Below, in pieces: positions 28,501 through 43,500 of a stretch of 64,000 nt of DNA. The position numbers and the translations under genes were made by a program. Every line of letters starts with the position of its first letter. Position 1 is the stretch's first letter. The stretch covers positions 6,090,501 to 6,154,500 of the forward strand of contig NC_066267.1 in the NCBI RefSeq assembly GCF_905404315.1, given 5' to 3'. The notes under the pieces were generated by a model. It saw nothing but the letters and a program-made list of their open reading frames with translations. It ran no database searches and had not been told where the DNA came from. The stretch comes from Leptidea sinapis. Its lineage: Eukaryota > Arthropoda > Insecta > Lepidoptera > Pieridae.

Positions 28501-31500
28501 TGATAATATGAGTACAATATCCTTTGTTACACAAACTTATCGTGTATCGTATTTTCACGAACTATCGAACACACAAACGTTTATAAATCATTTAATATTT
28601 AATAACTTCTTATTGGACGGTAAACCGCTTCGTAACGTAACGCGTTACGGAGCCACAGTCGGTTTGCCTTCCCTTTCTCTCACGCATACGACAGCGGTAG
28701 GCTGGCCCCTCCTCTCGCACTTTAAAGTAATTGTTACTTTTATAGAATGAAATAAATTCACACAATTAAAAATTAATCGAAATAGATAATACAGACATCA
28801 AAAAGTCTAAGCAACATGAGTGCTAATTTAAGTGTTAAGATGGTTTTTCACACTATAACGTTGTATTTTATTTCTAAAATAATATTTTAAGGGTCCTATG
28901 ATGTAAAAATAACAGCTGTTGTCTTTATAAGTTCTTTTATCAACAGAATTTAACTATATTAGAATCTACTGTAGAAACTAAGGTATACAATGTGAAACTA
29001 AATGGGTATACTATGCTTTGAACCAGACATTCATTAGGTCATCTCTAATGACTATGTGAAGTCAGAAATGAATTAGCATTATATTTTAATACAAAATTTA
29101 AAGTGCTAAGTTTTCGCAAAAACTATGATTCCCTCAGCCCTAATCACCTGTTTTTTTTAACTCTCTTTGACCTAAAACAGATGAAAAACGTAGATGTGAC
29201 ATAATATCAGATAATAGTAATATGCCTACTATTCATTGCAGCTGTGAAGCAATTTGTGTTCTCATTTTGCCATGAAGTCAAAGTTATTTTGTATGTGCAT
29301 TTGCTTTAGCTGACATTGAAAATACTTCTACATTTTTATTTACTGTAGTTATGTATTACCCAATAAAGATAGTTAATTCTAATCTAATTATGACACTATG
29401 TTATGTTAGTATTTACTCTGATTTCCGCGAGTGTTACACATTTAAATAAAACACGTTTAAAAGATAAAAACTAGTGTAATTGTAACTGTGTTTTTACATT
29501 TTGTGTTTATTTAAATATGTTAGGTTGAAAAGATTGGCCTGTCTGCGTTAATACTCTTTGAATTGTGCTTTGAAACACGATATTTACTGCTCTGTGTGTG
29601 TATAAATGTCTACTCTAAAGGCCTACCCTACACACTGCACCATTTTTAATTCAAGATTTGTTTATTATGTTCGAAATTAAATGAGTTCACGTTTTTGATA
29701 AGTTATTACGTAAGCACTTCAATGTAGAATTATTTGAAGTGTTCTTCAAGTTACATTGAAAATAATTCCAAATTTGTAATTGTAGATTATGGGTACCACA
29801 ACAGTACCTTTTTCTGCCATGAAGCAAAAATGTGTAAGCATTATTATGGTTTGGTCTGAATGGCACTGTAGCTGTTGTTATTACTGGGCAAATGAGACTT
29901 GACATTTTAATTCAAAAATGTTTTATCCAATAAAGATAATTCTAATAGACTCCTATTAATAAATTGTTCTTCACGGGTTTTTTTTTGTCAAATATGGATA
30001 TCTTTGACCATCCTCGTATTAAGAATAGGTACTCCATTCCCGAACCGGGTTTTCTACCCGGCCTGGGTATGGAATGGGGCAGTTATTGAGTTTTTCTTAG
30101 GAAATTTCCCACTAGCAGCCCATATTTCAGAAATGTAGATGCTCGCCCCCTATTATGTGGGAATTAAGCATAGTGAAACGTGGGTGGAAAAAATACACCT
30201 TTAACCCTTCAGGAATACAGATGTGAAACGGTGTAATGTTATGTAATTTCTTATTTTGTTTATTTGTGTCGCGATAACAGGAAGTAAAAAATGAATGAAT
30301 AAATACATAGAATACACAAGCCACATTTCATGTAGTGTGCATACTCCTTAATCATAGATTATTGTTTATGTTTAAGTCCATAGGTAGGTGACCTCTATCT
30401 GTTTATAAACAAAGGACCGCCTAAAACTGGCAGTCTCTTTAAAAGTTAGGATTGTCTAAGAAAAGAAATTGAAAAATAATATTTTTATTTCGTAGGGAAG
30501 TTTTTTTCTTTTTTTTTATTTATTTATGAAAACTTAAACATCACCATACTATTGCATATGACCCAAATAATGTACCATTGAAGAGATGTTATACCCTTTC
30601 TGGTTCACGTTGTATAAGCAACTAAACTTTTTTTTTTACAAAACGAAATTTCTGAAGAAAATGAATTTATTGTGAAAGAATAGGATAATTTAATACAAAG
30701 TATGGCCTCCTCTGCTATTCAGAACTTGTCGGAAACGATTATTCATTAAAATAATGAGACTGTTAATGTCATCTTGCGGTATTCGCTCTCAATGGAATTG
30801 TAGAAAATCCTTCAGCTGTTGGGTTGTTGTCACTCCGTCCAAGTCCCACGCGTGCTCGATGGGGTTGAGGTCTGGCGATTGTGAAGGCCAGGGCAATACC
30901 CGGACATTCTCCGTTGCCAAGTATTGACTGGTTCGCCCAGCTGTATGTGAACGCGCATTGTCATGCATTAACGTAAAATCGGAGCCAAAGGTTTGTGCAA
31001 ATGGATGGACATAAGGTCTAAGAATATCCTCAACGCAATTTTCAGCGTTCATGTTTCCATTTACAAAAACGGGCTCAGTTGGCCTGTTCTTCATAATACC
31101 CGCCCATACCATAACTGTTGAGCCGCTGTATGGATGAACTTCCTGAATTCACCTGAGCCTTTCAGTATTTCCGGGCCGACGGTACACTCGCACCCTTCTT
31201 GTATAATTGGGGACTTACATCAACACCACATGAATTTTGTAGCCTCAAACTTATCTCTCGAGCGGTTAACATCGGCTGGCTTCTTGCAGTCAGCTGTATG
31301 TACCGGTCTTGCCGAGTGGTTCTACTCCTTTTACGGCCTGAATGCTGTTCATCGGGTTCCCTTGTATTATTGTAGCGCTGCCAAAGACGACAAATAACAC
31401 TTCTATGAATCCCAAAATGCCGAGATACCTGAGATTGATTACTTCCCGCTTGCAACCTCCCTACAGCTCTTTGCATTTCATTTTCCGTCAAATGACGTCG

Positions 31501-34500
31501 CTACATAACGTAAAGAATATCTAACAATTCAATTTTGTCGCTTACTTTATTTAAATAGTTGGCAAAATTATAAAATCAAGACTAAACGTGGCAATAAAAA
31601 CACACTTAAATTCAAACAAATTCCCTTTCATTTAATTTTATGAAAAAAATAAACAAAACATAATCGAATTTTTTTTTTACAACCAGCCAGTATGTCATTA
31701 ATAACAAAATAGTTTACATACGTATGCACTTTGAGTGAATAAAGACTTAGAAATTGTAAAAATATTTGAATTTGAATACATCATCATCTAAAGGTGTCAA
31801 GGTATGCTCACCCTGTATGATGTAGCTGGCCATGAGCGCGGCGGTGTTCTCGTTGCACTGGATGCAGCCCTGCGCCAGGTCGCGCTTGATCTGCAGGCAG
31901 AAGAGGTAGCGCGTGAACTCCTCCTCGAGGCGCGCCGGGTCCGGCGTGTAGAACTTGACGCAGAACCGCAGCGTCGGCTCCAGCATCGACAGCCCCAGCT
32001 GCCGGACGATCGGCTTCTCCACGTCCAGCCAATACTGCCACAAACACCACATTTCTTTTGTTTATGATTTTAATGACAAAAAGGGACGGGACGTTCAGTT
32101 GATGGTAATTGATACACCCTGCCCATTACAATGCAGTGCGCTCAGGATTCTTGAAAAACACAAAATTCTGAGCGGCACTACAATTGTGCTCGTCAAATAA
32201 GATGTTAAGTCTCATTTGCCCAGTAATTTCACTAGCTACGGCGCCCTTCAGACCGAAACACAGTAATGCTTACACATTACTGATTGACGTTCTGACGGGG
32301 TACTCACCCCGTAGATGTGAGCGTAAATGTGTTAATAAACCGTTATTTAGCATTCCGCATAGCAGGACCGTTTATGTTAAAAATTGTTTTATCAGAATAG
32401 TGTGTAATTATATTTATACCGAACTTTGCCCCTTAGACCTTTTCATGTTTAAGTCATTAGCTTCATTTAAAAATGCTGTCACCATACATTTAAAAACTTG
32501 TAATCAAATTTAGAATAATATTGTTAGTTGTACCTTACTAATTATCATATCTGTATTGGCTGTTTTAAAATTAGGGAACTTTAATTAGTTTAATTTAATA
32601 TCTTGTTTATGTAATAAATTTCTGAATGTGACCGTTTGCTTCTATTGAATAAATAAATAAATAAATTACTGCTTCACGGCAGAAATAGGCGCCGTTGTGG
32701 TACCCATAATCTACAATTACCTTAGTACTGTTGGCATCTTGGTACTCGAGTCCGAAGTAGTCCGCTTCTAGCAAGTGGAGTTGTCTACACACTTGGTCGA
32801 ACAGAACACGCCCATATGCCTTCGACTGTAACAAAGAACATACATTAAAAGCGGCCGACCCGTCATATTTTTCATACAAGCCCTCGTACCTGATTATAGC
32901 GTTGAAAAGCTTTTCTTTAAAGAATAATTTCAAATAGTTATCTTGTAGATTGTATCTACGTTTCTATTGAAGCATAAACTCGCGCATGTATTGGAGATTT
33001 TTTACGACAAGCATTTATTTCAAAATATGCAAGGATTACCAGAAACACATATTTCCTGGAAGTATTTTTATGAAATTTCTGCACTCTATTATTCGTTCAA
33101 TGTTATCGGTTTCTCTTGCTGCTCGTCTACAAGCGGTATGCGTTGGATGCTTTTTGCACATGTTTGCGTTGACAATAGAAAAAGCGGGAAGGGTCTCTTA
33201 AGTTATTCTATCACCAGACCGGTAAAAGACAACAAAAATATAAATTCCTTGGCTAATATCAGCTCTTTAAAAAACCTAATCTATCGCAATTAGCAAGGAA
33301 TGTTTCGAAGAGTCCTGTACATTCATAATGTGTCCGTACACTTAAAAGAAATGAATTTTGTCCCTTAAACAAAATTTCTTCATGCACGAAGTAACACTAA
33401 ATAGGACATCGTGTAACACAAAAAATTGGATAGTCTTTAAAAATAGTTTTTTTTTAAACTACAATATTAGACAGAAGAATCAAAATCACAAAGAAAAACC
33501 AACAATGGTGCGATGTATACACACCGCATAGATATAGGTAAAGTATCCCGGCAGAGGGGACGCGTGAGGACGACCCACAAGGGCAAACCAAACGCTGCAT
33601 TGTCTAGTGTTTACAACGCTAACTTTACGACCAGAGGCACAGTCTACTAACATCAAGAGATTTATATGTTTATGGCACAACTGTCTTCGCCCGGGTAGAA
33701 TGTATTAATCTTCATATATATAAATCCAGTGTCCTGGTGCTTGTTTCCAGTTAACTCCTAAACTAATGAACGGATTTCAATGGGGATTACTTCAAGGAGT
33801 GCAGTTTAGTCCAACATGAGAGATAGGATAGTTTTTATTTCGATTAGGGACCCATAATTATTTTTCAAATATTTGTTTTGTATGAACATATTTTCTATGA
33901 GAGAATTTATTGACGCACAGTTTAACAGTTCTGCTGTGAAATTTCATCGTAATAAAAGGGAGCAAATTTTACGAAATAAGTCTTATTGTTATAAATTACT
34001 AGTAGTTGCCCGTTGCATTAGTAACTAAAGGTTGTATCTCAATAAAATGTTTAAGTAGTGATAACAGAGAGAGTTAGGAAGCCTGTCAGCCATTAAGTTG
34101 CCATAGCGACATCCCATTCTGCACGGACGCACGATAAGAAAGAAAAGATATTAGTAGGATTATTGACAGATTCAATAAAAACATTATTTTTTTAATATAA
34201 CAGAACAAGGTCTGTCAGGTCAGCTAGTTAAAAATAAAACCAACACAATCTGCCTCGTCATTTATGCCGCGTTTAGAACAAAAATTCGCATAACAAAATT
34301 GACTCTATGTGGGTTTGCTTCCTTATTAAATTAAGATGGTGCTATATAAGCACCGTGATTATACATATGTATAATCACTTATTGAAACTCATAATCTACC
34401 CAACCATTCGGAAAAGAAATGCCAAAGGCCCGAGAATAACTGTCGCAAGGAATTCGACGAGACATTCTATTTATATGAATTTTTCACGAAGCATTTCTTT

Positions 34501-37500
34501 TATTTGTATTTACTTCAAGAACGAGCCTGACATCTATCGTTCTATTTCGAAGGTCTTCAAAATAAAATGATTTAAATCAGATTCAGATCAGACTTTCCAA
34601 TGAAACATCTAAATGTATAAGCACACAAATTATTTCTTTATAATACTGACTCCTTCCTACAATGATAAACCAACGTCTGAAGGAGACGAAAAATATATGG
34701 GCAAGTTCACATTCAAGCGTTAAGTGTTAAACTGGTCGGGCTATGATTAAGTCAATTTTAATGGACGCAACTTAGGCTGGCTTGCATCATAAAGGCATAA
34801 AGAGGCATTTATTTTCTTTTTGATGTCATTTCTAATAAACTAGATACTACTACCAGTTCGGAAACAAATGGTGCTCTGAGATAGAAGAAGTGGCCCAAGA
34901 AACTCAGCCAGCATTCTTCTTCTTTTACTCTCTGTTTAGTAAATTTTAGAATATTGTACTGTCGTTGTTATTGCTAAAAGTAATCATAATCTAGTCCCAG
35001 TTCGCCCGATCACTTAAATATTCAGCTGTGGAGTAATAGGATTTAAGACAGAGCCATTATTTAATAAAACATTTAAATTTATTTATAGATAATGCCCCAA
35101 CAGCGACTGGGACTTTATTTTAAAAGTGAATACATTTACCCTTTAAGCAATTATGTATCTTATGAAGCCTATTATTATTAGAATTAAGTTTCAAGCAATC
35201 CCTTATTTCTAGTGTTATAATAATAAAAACACTACTAAGAGCAAAAAGATGACGATTTTAAAGCTAAGTGGTTAAGGTTTAAGTCAAATTTAATGTTAAC
35301 AGTAACAATGTCTTTAACATAGACTGCGGAATGTATTGCTCCATAAGTTAAGGTCAGAGTTAAAAAGTGGAATATCGAATATTTATTTGAAACTATTAAA
35401 AGTCGTTATAAAGCTATTTAACATTAACAATAGCTTTAACTAGCTAAGATTGGGAGGTTACAGTTAACAGTTAAAGTTATGACGTTACCTATCAATTATC
35501 AAATGGTGTGCAACACATTTTTTGATTAACCGGTACTTTTTTTTGTTATTGCTAAAGTTAGTAGGCGCAAAACAGCCTTAGTGTAGGTACGAAATAATTT
35601 TTATCAAATTTCTCAAATTACTTATTATTAATTCGCGTCATTTACAATATACAACGTAGGTCGATTTTCACAAGCAAATCTCTGTTAAGTTGATAGGCAC
35701 TCGACGCCCACCTAACCTCGGAAAATCTTTCAGGAATTTATCCATGAACCCTTTGAGTCTTTGAACCCTGTCTCTGGCGAACCAGATTCAAGTAGAAATT
35801 CGCTTTTAGTTAAGAGATTTTTCGTTAGATGTTCGCAAAACATTACTTGAACCACAACTTCTCAACATGCATAACAAAACATATCAAAAAAGTGACGATT
35901 ATCTTAAGAGTATTTTATAAATGTGGCGCAGATATTGCAAACTGAAAAAAAAAGCAACGAAACCTTATCCAACATTTTTATGCACACAAGACAGACTCTA
36001 ATCAGATCAAACAGTTTATTTATATCCACTGCGAGCTCCCCTCGCTCACCGTACGCTCGATTACATACATGGCTACTGCGCTTGGCCGTGTTATACCAGG
36101 ACACGTTGATTAGGATCTTTGAGTTAAAGGATCCTTGCACAATACCTTATAGGTAATATAATATAAGCAAATAATTGAACTGAGTTACATTATTTATAGC
36201 ACCAAATTCAGGCGGAGCGAAGTCTTCCTACATTAAGCAAGTTTGTAAAATTCATCCTAAAATGCGGGCCAGGACTGTATCTTTGCCACTATTTTAATTT
36301 GAAAATAAGTATAATAATTATAATATTAACACAGTTTTACACAAATTAAAGGCATAGGCTGTACTATGGGTACAAGACAACGAAATATTTAACCTTGGCA
36401 CTAGATTTCCCAGATACACCAAAACCGAGTGTACCCTACGGTGCCCTACTCTCTCACCAAGTTCAGACCCCTATTTTATTTATAAGATGGTTCATTTTGC
36501 ATAATCTTATAGCTTAATTCAATAGCTTTCAGATACATTAATACTCAAATCATCCTAATTATGAGCAATCTATTAATAAACGTAAAATAATACGCATTGA
36601 CAGAACGCTGCGGGAGTGCCAAAATCATGCCGATTATACCGAGCGATCACAGATTCCCGGAACGGAAAATTGAATACAATATACTTACTTAAATTTACAT
36701 AAATACTCATAGACATCCGTGACTTGGAAACAAACATCCATATTCATCACTTAAAAGTTTGCACTTATCGGAATTCGAATCCGGGATCTCTAGCTCAGTA
36801 GGCAGGGTCACTAACCCAGGGCTATTTAGGACTGTACGTATGTAAGTAGGTCTGGAATCTGGAGACACGAATGAAAATTTTTGTTTTGGATGGGTTTTCA
36901 AATTGTTTAGCACTTTGAAATACATATAAAATTTTCATCATCAGAATAAATTGTTATTAAATAGTAAAATTTCTCATGATGTTAACAAACTGTACAGTTA
37001 TTATTAACAGTATCGTCTTATAGTTATTATCTCTTTCCAAACATGACTTGTGTTACAGATAGATAGACAGAACACTCTGTTTACCTAATCTCATTTCTCT
37101 GCGGCTAATATTTGCCATCTGTTCAAAGATAAAACGTGACAGACGAACGGAAGCGTTTGAATCAATTAAAACAGCCGTCTAGACTCTCGACTGCAGGGAT
37201 CGACCTATCTAATTTAACAGATATTTCCCCTGCGCCTTCCATTTGTAAGGGAAATAATTACAAATATGTGTAATAATTAATGTATGAATTAGAATATTAA
37301 TTATTTGGTAAATATTAACGTTTGCTTGACTTTACAGTGCCACTTATTCAGTTCGGGTAGGCAGTTCTGATGTTGGCTAGAGTAGATAAAGTAATTTTTT
37401 TGACGGGTTGTGGTAAAATTTAATAGCTAAAGTTTTATTTTAATTTTCCTGTTATTGGAACCTAGGTATTAGAATTGAGGCCGATGTCTTTGCAATCTGA

Positions 37501-40500
37501 GTTTACAAATGTTGATGTTCGAAAAATCTCTTTTTCCAGAATTTTTAATTGGTTGCCGCGGAGTAGTGATTGGAACTGCAATAATAAATGTGTGATACTT
37601 GTGTTAATCAAGACAAATACAAGCACAAATAAAATTGCAAGTTGACACGGAACATTCATCCCTATCTCGGCAAATTCATGTGATTTTTTTTTTATAAATA
37701 ATACTGAGCAAGTTATTTTCCAAATACATTGAATAGAGTGCAAAAAAGCGGTTCTCACCCCAACTCTCCCCGTTGATGTACACTGCTCTATTGTTTGACT
37801 CAGTATACAGTTTTTGCATGAATTTTTGAAATTTTCCACCGGTATAAATTTCAATACTATAATAATGGAATGCATGACTCAATTGGCATTAAGTGTCAAA
37901 AGAAGACCGTGTGATTCGAACAAAATAAAGGTAGTACATAACATACATGTATTATTGACGATAAAAAAATTTTTTGATCCTCGATAAGATCATCGAAACA
38001 CATCTGTCAACAAATGAAGAAACATCATTTTAAATGGGAACAATGCGCATGAATATAAAATATTATACAATATTTTTATTAATACCACAAAATTATTAGA
38101 AGCCGGATTAAACAAAGATTCTAGCATGGCACTTCACTTCAAATATTATCCCCGTCAACAGTGTGAAAGTGTTGATGAGAAATTCTTTGCAGAAATGCAA
38201 TCAAATGAACAGACGCCAATGAAACTTGAGAAATGCTCGGTATGAGTCCAAGCGGAAGCAAACAAAGACAATGTTGCAAATGAATGAAGTCTTAAATCTG
38301 GCCATAAAATTTTGTAGATATTTGTCGACTATGCAATAATTTATGGCATTAATAATAACATGAATGTACATATTTTCTGTGTATAGGTTTGTAAAAGGTA
38401 GAAAGGAGATGTTTCCGAAAAAATAATAGTTTAGTTTTCGTAGTTACATGAAAAAAGTGCTTTAAACAAACAAACGCCTAGTAGACAAATCCGACAATAC
38501 TAAGAGAAAAATCATAACAGTTGCGACATAGAATATTTCCTTGTTTATCGAATATTTCACACACACACACACATACCCACGCCTTGTTCCCGTCGGGGTA
38601 GGCAGAGACAATCGAATGCCATTTGCTTCTATCCTTACAAACCTGACGCGCTTCCTCCACATTCATTACTGGGTCTACTGGGTTACAAGCACCCGGTTGC
38701 GGGTGCTTCGGACCTCTCCTTTTCTTAAAACATCCCCAATTTGATCGACGAATGTTCTACGAGGTCTCCCGCGACCGACTTGCCGACACACACTTGCCTT
38801 ATATATTTGATGCGTCATTCTTTCTTCACTCATTCGCTCCACGTGTCCAAACCATTTAAGCATTCCTTTTTCAGTCCTTGTCACAACATCCTCTTTCAAA
38901 CCACAGCGCGCTCGTATTACCGCATTCGGAATTCTATCAGTCAGTCTTACCCCACACATACTACGCAGTGATCGCATCTCAACTGCGTAAATTCTGCTTT
39001 TATGCTTCTTCTGCCATACCCAACTCTCACTTCTATACATTAACGTGGCGACAAGCACTTCATTATGTACAGCCATTCCCGCTTCTATTGACACAGTCTG
39101 ACCGTTTATTAAGGCATGCAGCGCTCCATTCACACAATTTCCCGCAGTCACTCTCCTTTCAATATCACCTTCATATCTTCCGTCTCTTGTAAACATGCTA
39201 CCCAAATATACGAATTCTGTAACTTGTTCTACCCTTTCATCTTCAATCGTGATAGTACACTCAGTCAACCTTTCATCCTTCTCAAATACCATCACTTTCG
39301 TCTTTCTTGCATTTACTTTCAAACCTCTCTCTTTAAAGCTCCCGTTCAAGCAGTCAATCATTTTGAATCATGATTAATTTTTGGAGGAGGATTTTATCGA
39401 GGATGACATTTTGTTTTTTTTTTTCAAAATTTTTAGTCAAAAGCTGTTTGACTTTATCGCACTTACGATGGTCTCGCATGCCCACCTACCTTACTTTACA
39501 TACCTTAAGACCTTAGCTACGAGTATGTTTCCACTTAAGTATTTTTTGTACTCATAGAACAATACAGTCTTGGTATAATTTTACGTGGATAAGAACCATC
39601 TAGTGCCTTCAACCTTGCATTTGTTATAATGAGTGTTGCGCATTTTTCTTGCAACACTAAAGGGATTAAAGTGGCTACAATGCCAGCCAATACATATATA
39701 ACTATACAGTAAAATCGTTACAAAGTAAAAAACTATACATTGAATATTTTTTAAAGAATACTTGTGCGTTTTACAAACATATTGAAGATATGAAGGACTT
39801 TATAGAATTTTTGTCTGTTTGTGTCCATGTATTTCCAAAGTGAAAACATACTGAATACATTTAATTAGGTAGTAGCACACATAGCATTTTTACTGCTTTA
39901 TAGAGTCCACGCAGAGGATGTCGCGGGCAGTAGCTAGTAGATATAACGTATTATAATTTATGACGACCTGTATTGCCGAGTGGTTAGCGATCCTACCTAC
40001 TAAGCTAGAGGTCCCGTGTTCGAATCCCGGTAGTTGCAAGCATTTATATGATGAATGTTTGTTTCCGAGTCATGGATGTTTAAATGTATTTATGTATGTT
40101 TATATGAATTTATGTATGTTTAAGTAAGTATATTGTATTAAATATATCATTATCTTGTAACCCATAACACAGGCTATATATGCTTAACTTGGGGCAAGAT
40201 AATTTGTGTAAAAAGTTTGTCAATATTACATTATATTATGACAAAGGCCTGTTTTTACATTATAAGTAGATTGTGTTATGCTTATAAACGATAAACTAAG
40301 TAAATATATTAAAAAGCATTCACTACAAAAAAATAATAATTTTACGCATATTTCGGAATTAATTAGTAAATTTTAGTCGATGAAGAATAAAAATTTCCTA
40401 ACCACTTCACCTAAATTATTAAAAGCGCCCAACTCAATACGGATATATTTTTATAACTAGGGCAGGCTTTTAAATGTGCTCACCTTATAAAACCTTCACC

Positions 40501-43500
40501 TACATTACGTGCTATAAATATTACGTGGAAGTGAAAATTCGCTGTAACTTTGGTTAAGATAATGAGTTTGCAATCGATTCAGCGTCCCTTTTGTACAGTT
40601 TAAAGAGAAATTATCTGCAAAGCAGCCGCATTGGCTTTTACCATATTATGTTCTATCGCAAAACCAATAATAAGATAAATTAAATAGGTTATCTAATAAC
40701 CATACGGTTTGCTAATAAATCGGTTTAGCACACTGGAAAAAGGTTTGGTCGATAGGCTCGTTAAAAGAAAGTTTCCGAAGATTCACACTGTCACAAATAA
40801 AATTTATTAACGACGCGGGACTCGAGTGAGACTTTAAAACATAACAAATTATTTACATTTGGACATCTCAAGTCAATTTTCTAATATGCAAATATTGGGG
40901 TTGAGCAGCTTATCAACTGTAAAGTAGATCCTGTGGATGAAGCCACAACCTGAGAGTTGAACAAAGCATACAGAATTTATCAACGATACGTCACTCGAAC
41001 ATTCATAAGTATTGTTTTCAAATTTTGTGTAATAAATCCTAGAAGGGTTATCACTTTATAACATAAAAAAATATTCACACTTTCGTGGAACGCTACACAT
41101 CTAGATTGTATTTCAAAATGTGGCGTGGCACGATAATAGAATTCAGCTCTTCGAAACACTTTCTGTGATTTTATTTATTTTATTAGGAAAACAAACATGA
41201 CATAAATAGGTTAAAAAAAGTATATATCTATTAACCATTTGCTACCTCCATGTGATACCTCCTATAAATAGAAGTCAGTAATAGTACACTGTTCACCAGA
41301 GGGAGTTTTTTGTTTAAAAAAATATTTTTAAATTTAAATATTAAACGAATTTGAACCACAAACACGTGAAAATTCAATTAAGTATACACTAAACCTAATA
41401 TATTATTGTATACGAGTTTACAGGATCATTATTCAGGCAGTATTTTGTAGTTGAGCTCGGACACTTGACATACTGCAACTCTCCAAACATCCGCGGTTGA
41501 CGTCACACTAATAAATACCCTAATGAATATACAAATTCATTTGCAGCCTGCACTGCGCGGTACAGACAAATAATCATAACAAGAGTGGTAAAATACTACA
41601 AGTACCAGAAAAACTAATATTAGTAGATACTTATGGATAAATTCTATTTTAGCCAGATGACGTCCACTTCTGGACAAAGGCCGCTCCAAAGACCGCTATG
41701 ACGATCCTACTCCAGCGATTTTGACCAGATCGTCGGTCCATCTTGTGGGTGGGCATAACAACACTACGTCTTCCGGTACGTGGTCGCCATTCGAGGACTT
41801 TACTGTCCCAACGGCCATCTGTCCGTCGAGCTATGTGCCCTGCCCACTTCGATAGTAGATAAATTAATAAATGTGAATTAAGCCTAAGTCCTTTAATGCT
41901 AATGAAGTTCTCACAATTCATTAAGCTGGCTTGAAGCTTTCTGTTTATAACTAACTAGTTATGGTAAAATATTATTCTGTCATTGTTTGGTGGTCTTAAT
42001 AATGTAAAGAAATACTAACAATGAGTTTTTAACACTTTCTATCTCCAGCGTTGGTCATCCAGTGCGATCACAATCTTCGTATATGTAAAGAGTTTCAACT
42101 CGACGTCTATTGTTTGCTCCTATTTAAGTTGATTAGCCATGAATTCAATCCCTTTTGAGTTTGTAGTTTACAGTTGACCACGCGCCGGCAGCCGTCAGTG
42201 CGTTAGTCAACTTTACAAAAAACCAATGAATTTCTTCGCAGGGGTATCTTTACTATGAACATCCAATATCGAACGAACCGATGTCTCCCGGATAAAAGGC
42301 CTCAGCTTTGTTTTACAAGGAAAGATTAATAAATAAATAATAATAAAATAAATAAATAATAATAATAAAATTAATTAGTTGTAGAGAGAGAGGAGAAGCA
42401 GTTTTTGTCCTATAAGAACTTTTGCTCCTGACACCATAACAGATAAGTTGTTTGGAAATCATTACCTACAAGATGTTAAAAATATTTATCACTTTATTTG
42501 AATGATTTGTTGTTTATATCTATGAAAAATACATTGTTATTAAGTAGTTATTTCACGCTTCTATCTAAATTTGTTATATATCGCAATTGAATACGATTGA
42601 TGTACTGAGTTCAGATGATTACTCTTCTGCTGAGAGCGGACAAGTAAATTCTAATCCAGACAAAATATAACTGGACGTGTCATTAATTTATAAGAACATA
42701 GGACATCCCATTTATATCGATAGAAGTAAGAGGAGAGTTAATTTTAGGAAGAAGCGAGAGATGTACGATTATGTCAGGATCGCGGCGAATGTCTGCCTAC
42801 TCCTCTATCAAGGTGTGATTTAAATATTTGAACAAAACTTTCAATTTAGAACCAAAAAAGGCACAGATATTGCAAGGCGTCGGTTAGTGTGCGAAAACTA
42901 CATAAAAGGCATAAAAGGCATTTATTTTCTCAAAATTTATTCCTTTAGAATTCTTTTTGATGTCATTTCTTATACTATTAGATACTACTACCGCTTCGGA
43001 AACAAATGGCGCTCTGAGAGAGAAGAAGCGGCGGCGCAAGAAACTCTCCCAGCATTCTTTTTTTGCGCTCTTTTCAATAAAAATATACAATATTGTACAG
43101 TCATTTCTATCGCTAACAAATAATCACAATCTAGTCCCAGGCTGTCCGATCATTTAGATATTCAGCAGTGGAGTAATAGGATATACGACAGAGACATTTT
43201 TTTAATAAAACATTTAAATTTATTTATAGACTAGCTGACCCGGCAAACGTTGTTTTGCCATATATAGTATAATTCACGCGATAGTTTTATAAGTAATAAA
43301 ATATTGCCTATATTATAGCCTGTGCATCATTTTGTTCTATTGTCAATAGTTTTTGCAACGCACGCAAAAATAGGTTTTCGATTTTACACCTTGTGTTATA
43401 AAATAGCAATTTTATTACGGATCCCTAATTTTGAAAAAAAACATAGCCTATAGCCTTCCTCGATAAATGGACTACCCAACACTGAAAGAATCATTCAAAT

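Noticed and set aside
28418..28750. 110-residue plus-strand frame
   Set aside because: No domain, splice or repeat evidence; composition fits a chance frame.
37462..37875. 137-residue minus-strand frame
   Set aside because: Ile/Asn/Lys-rich in AT-rich DNA, no motif, no splice context with the surrounding gene.
39961..40035. Possible functional tRNA gene
   Set aside because: The tRNA-like head is followed by a SINE body present in other copies, and the cloverleaf is incomplete.
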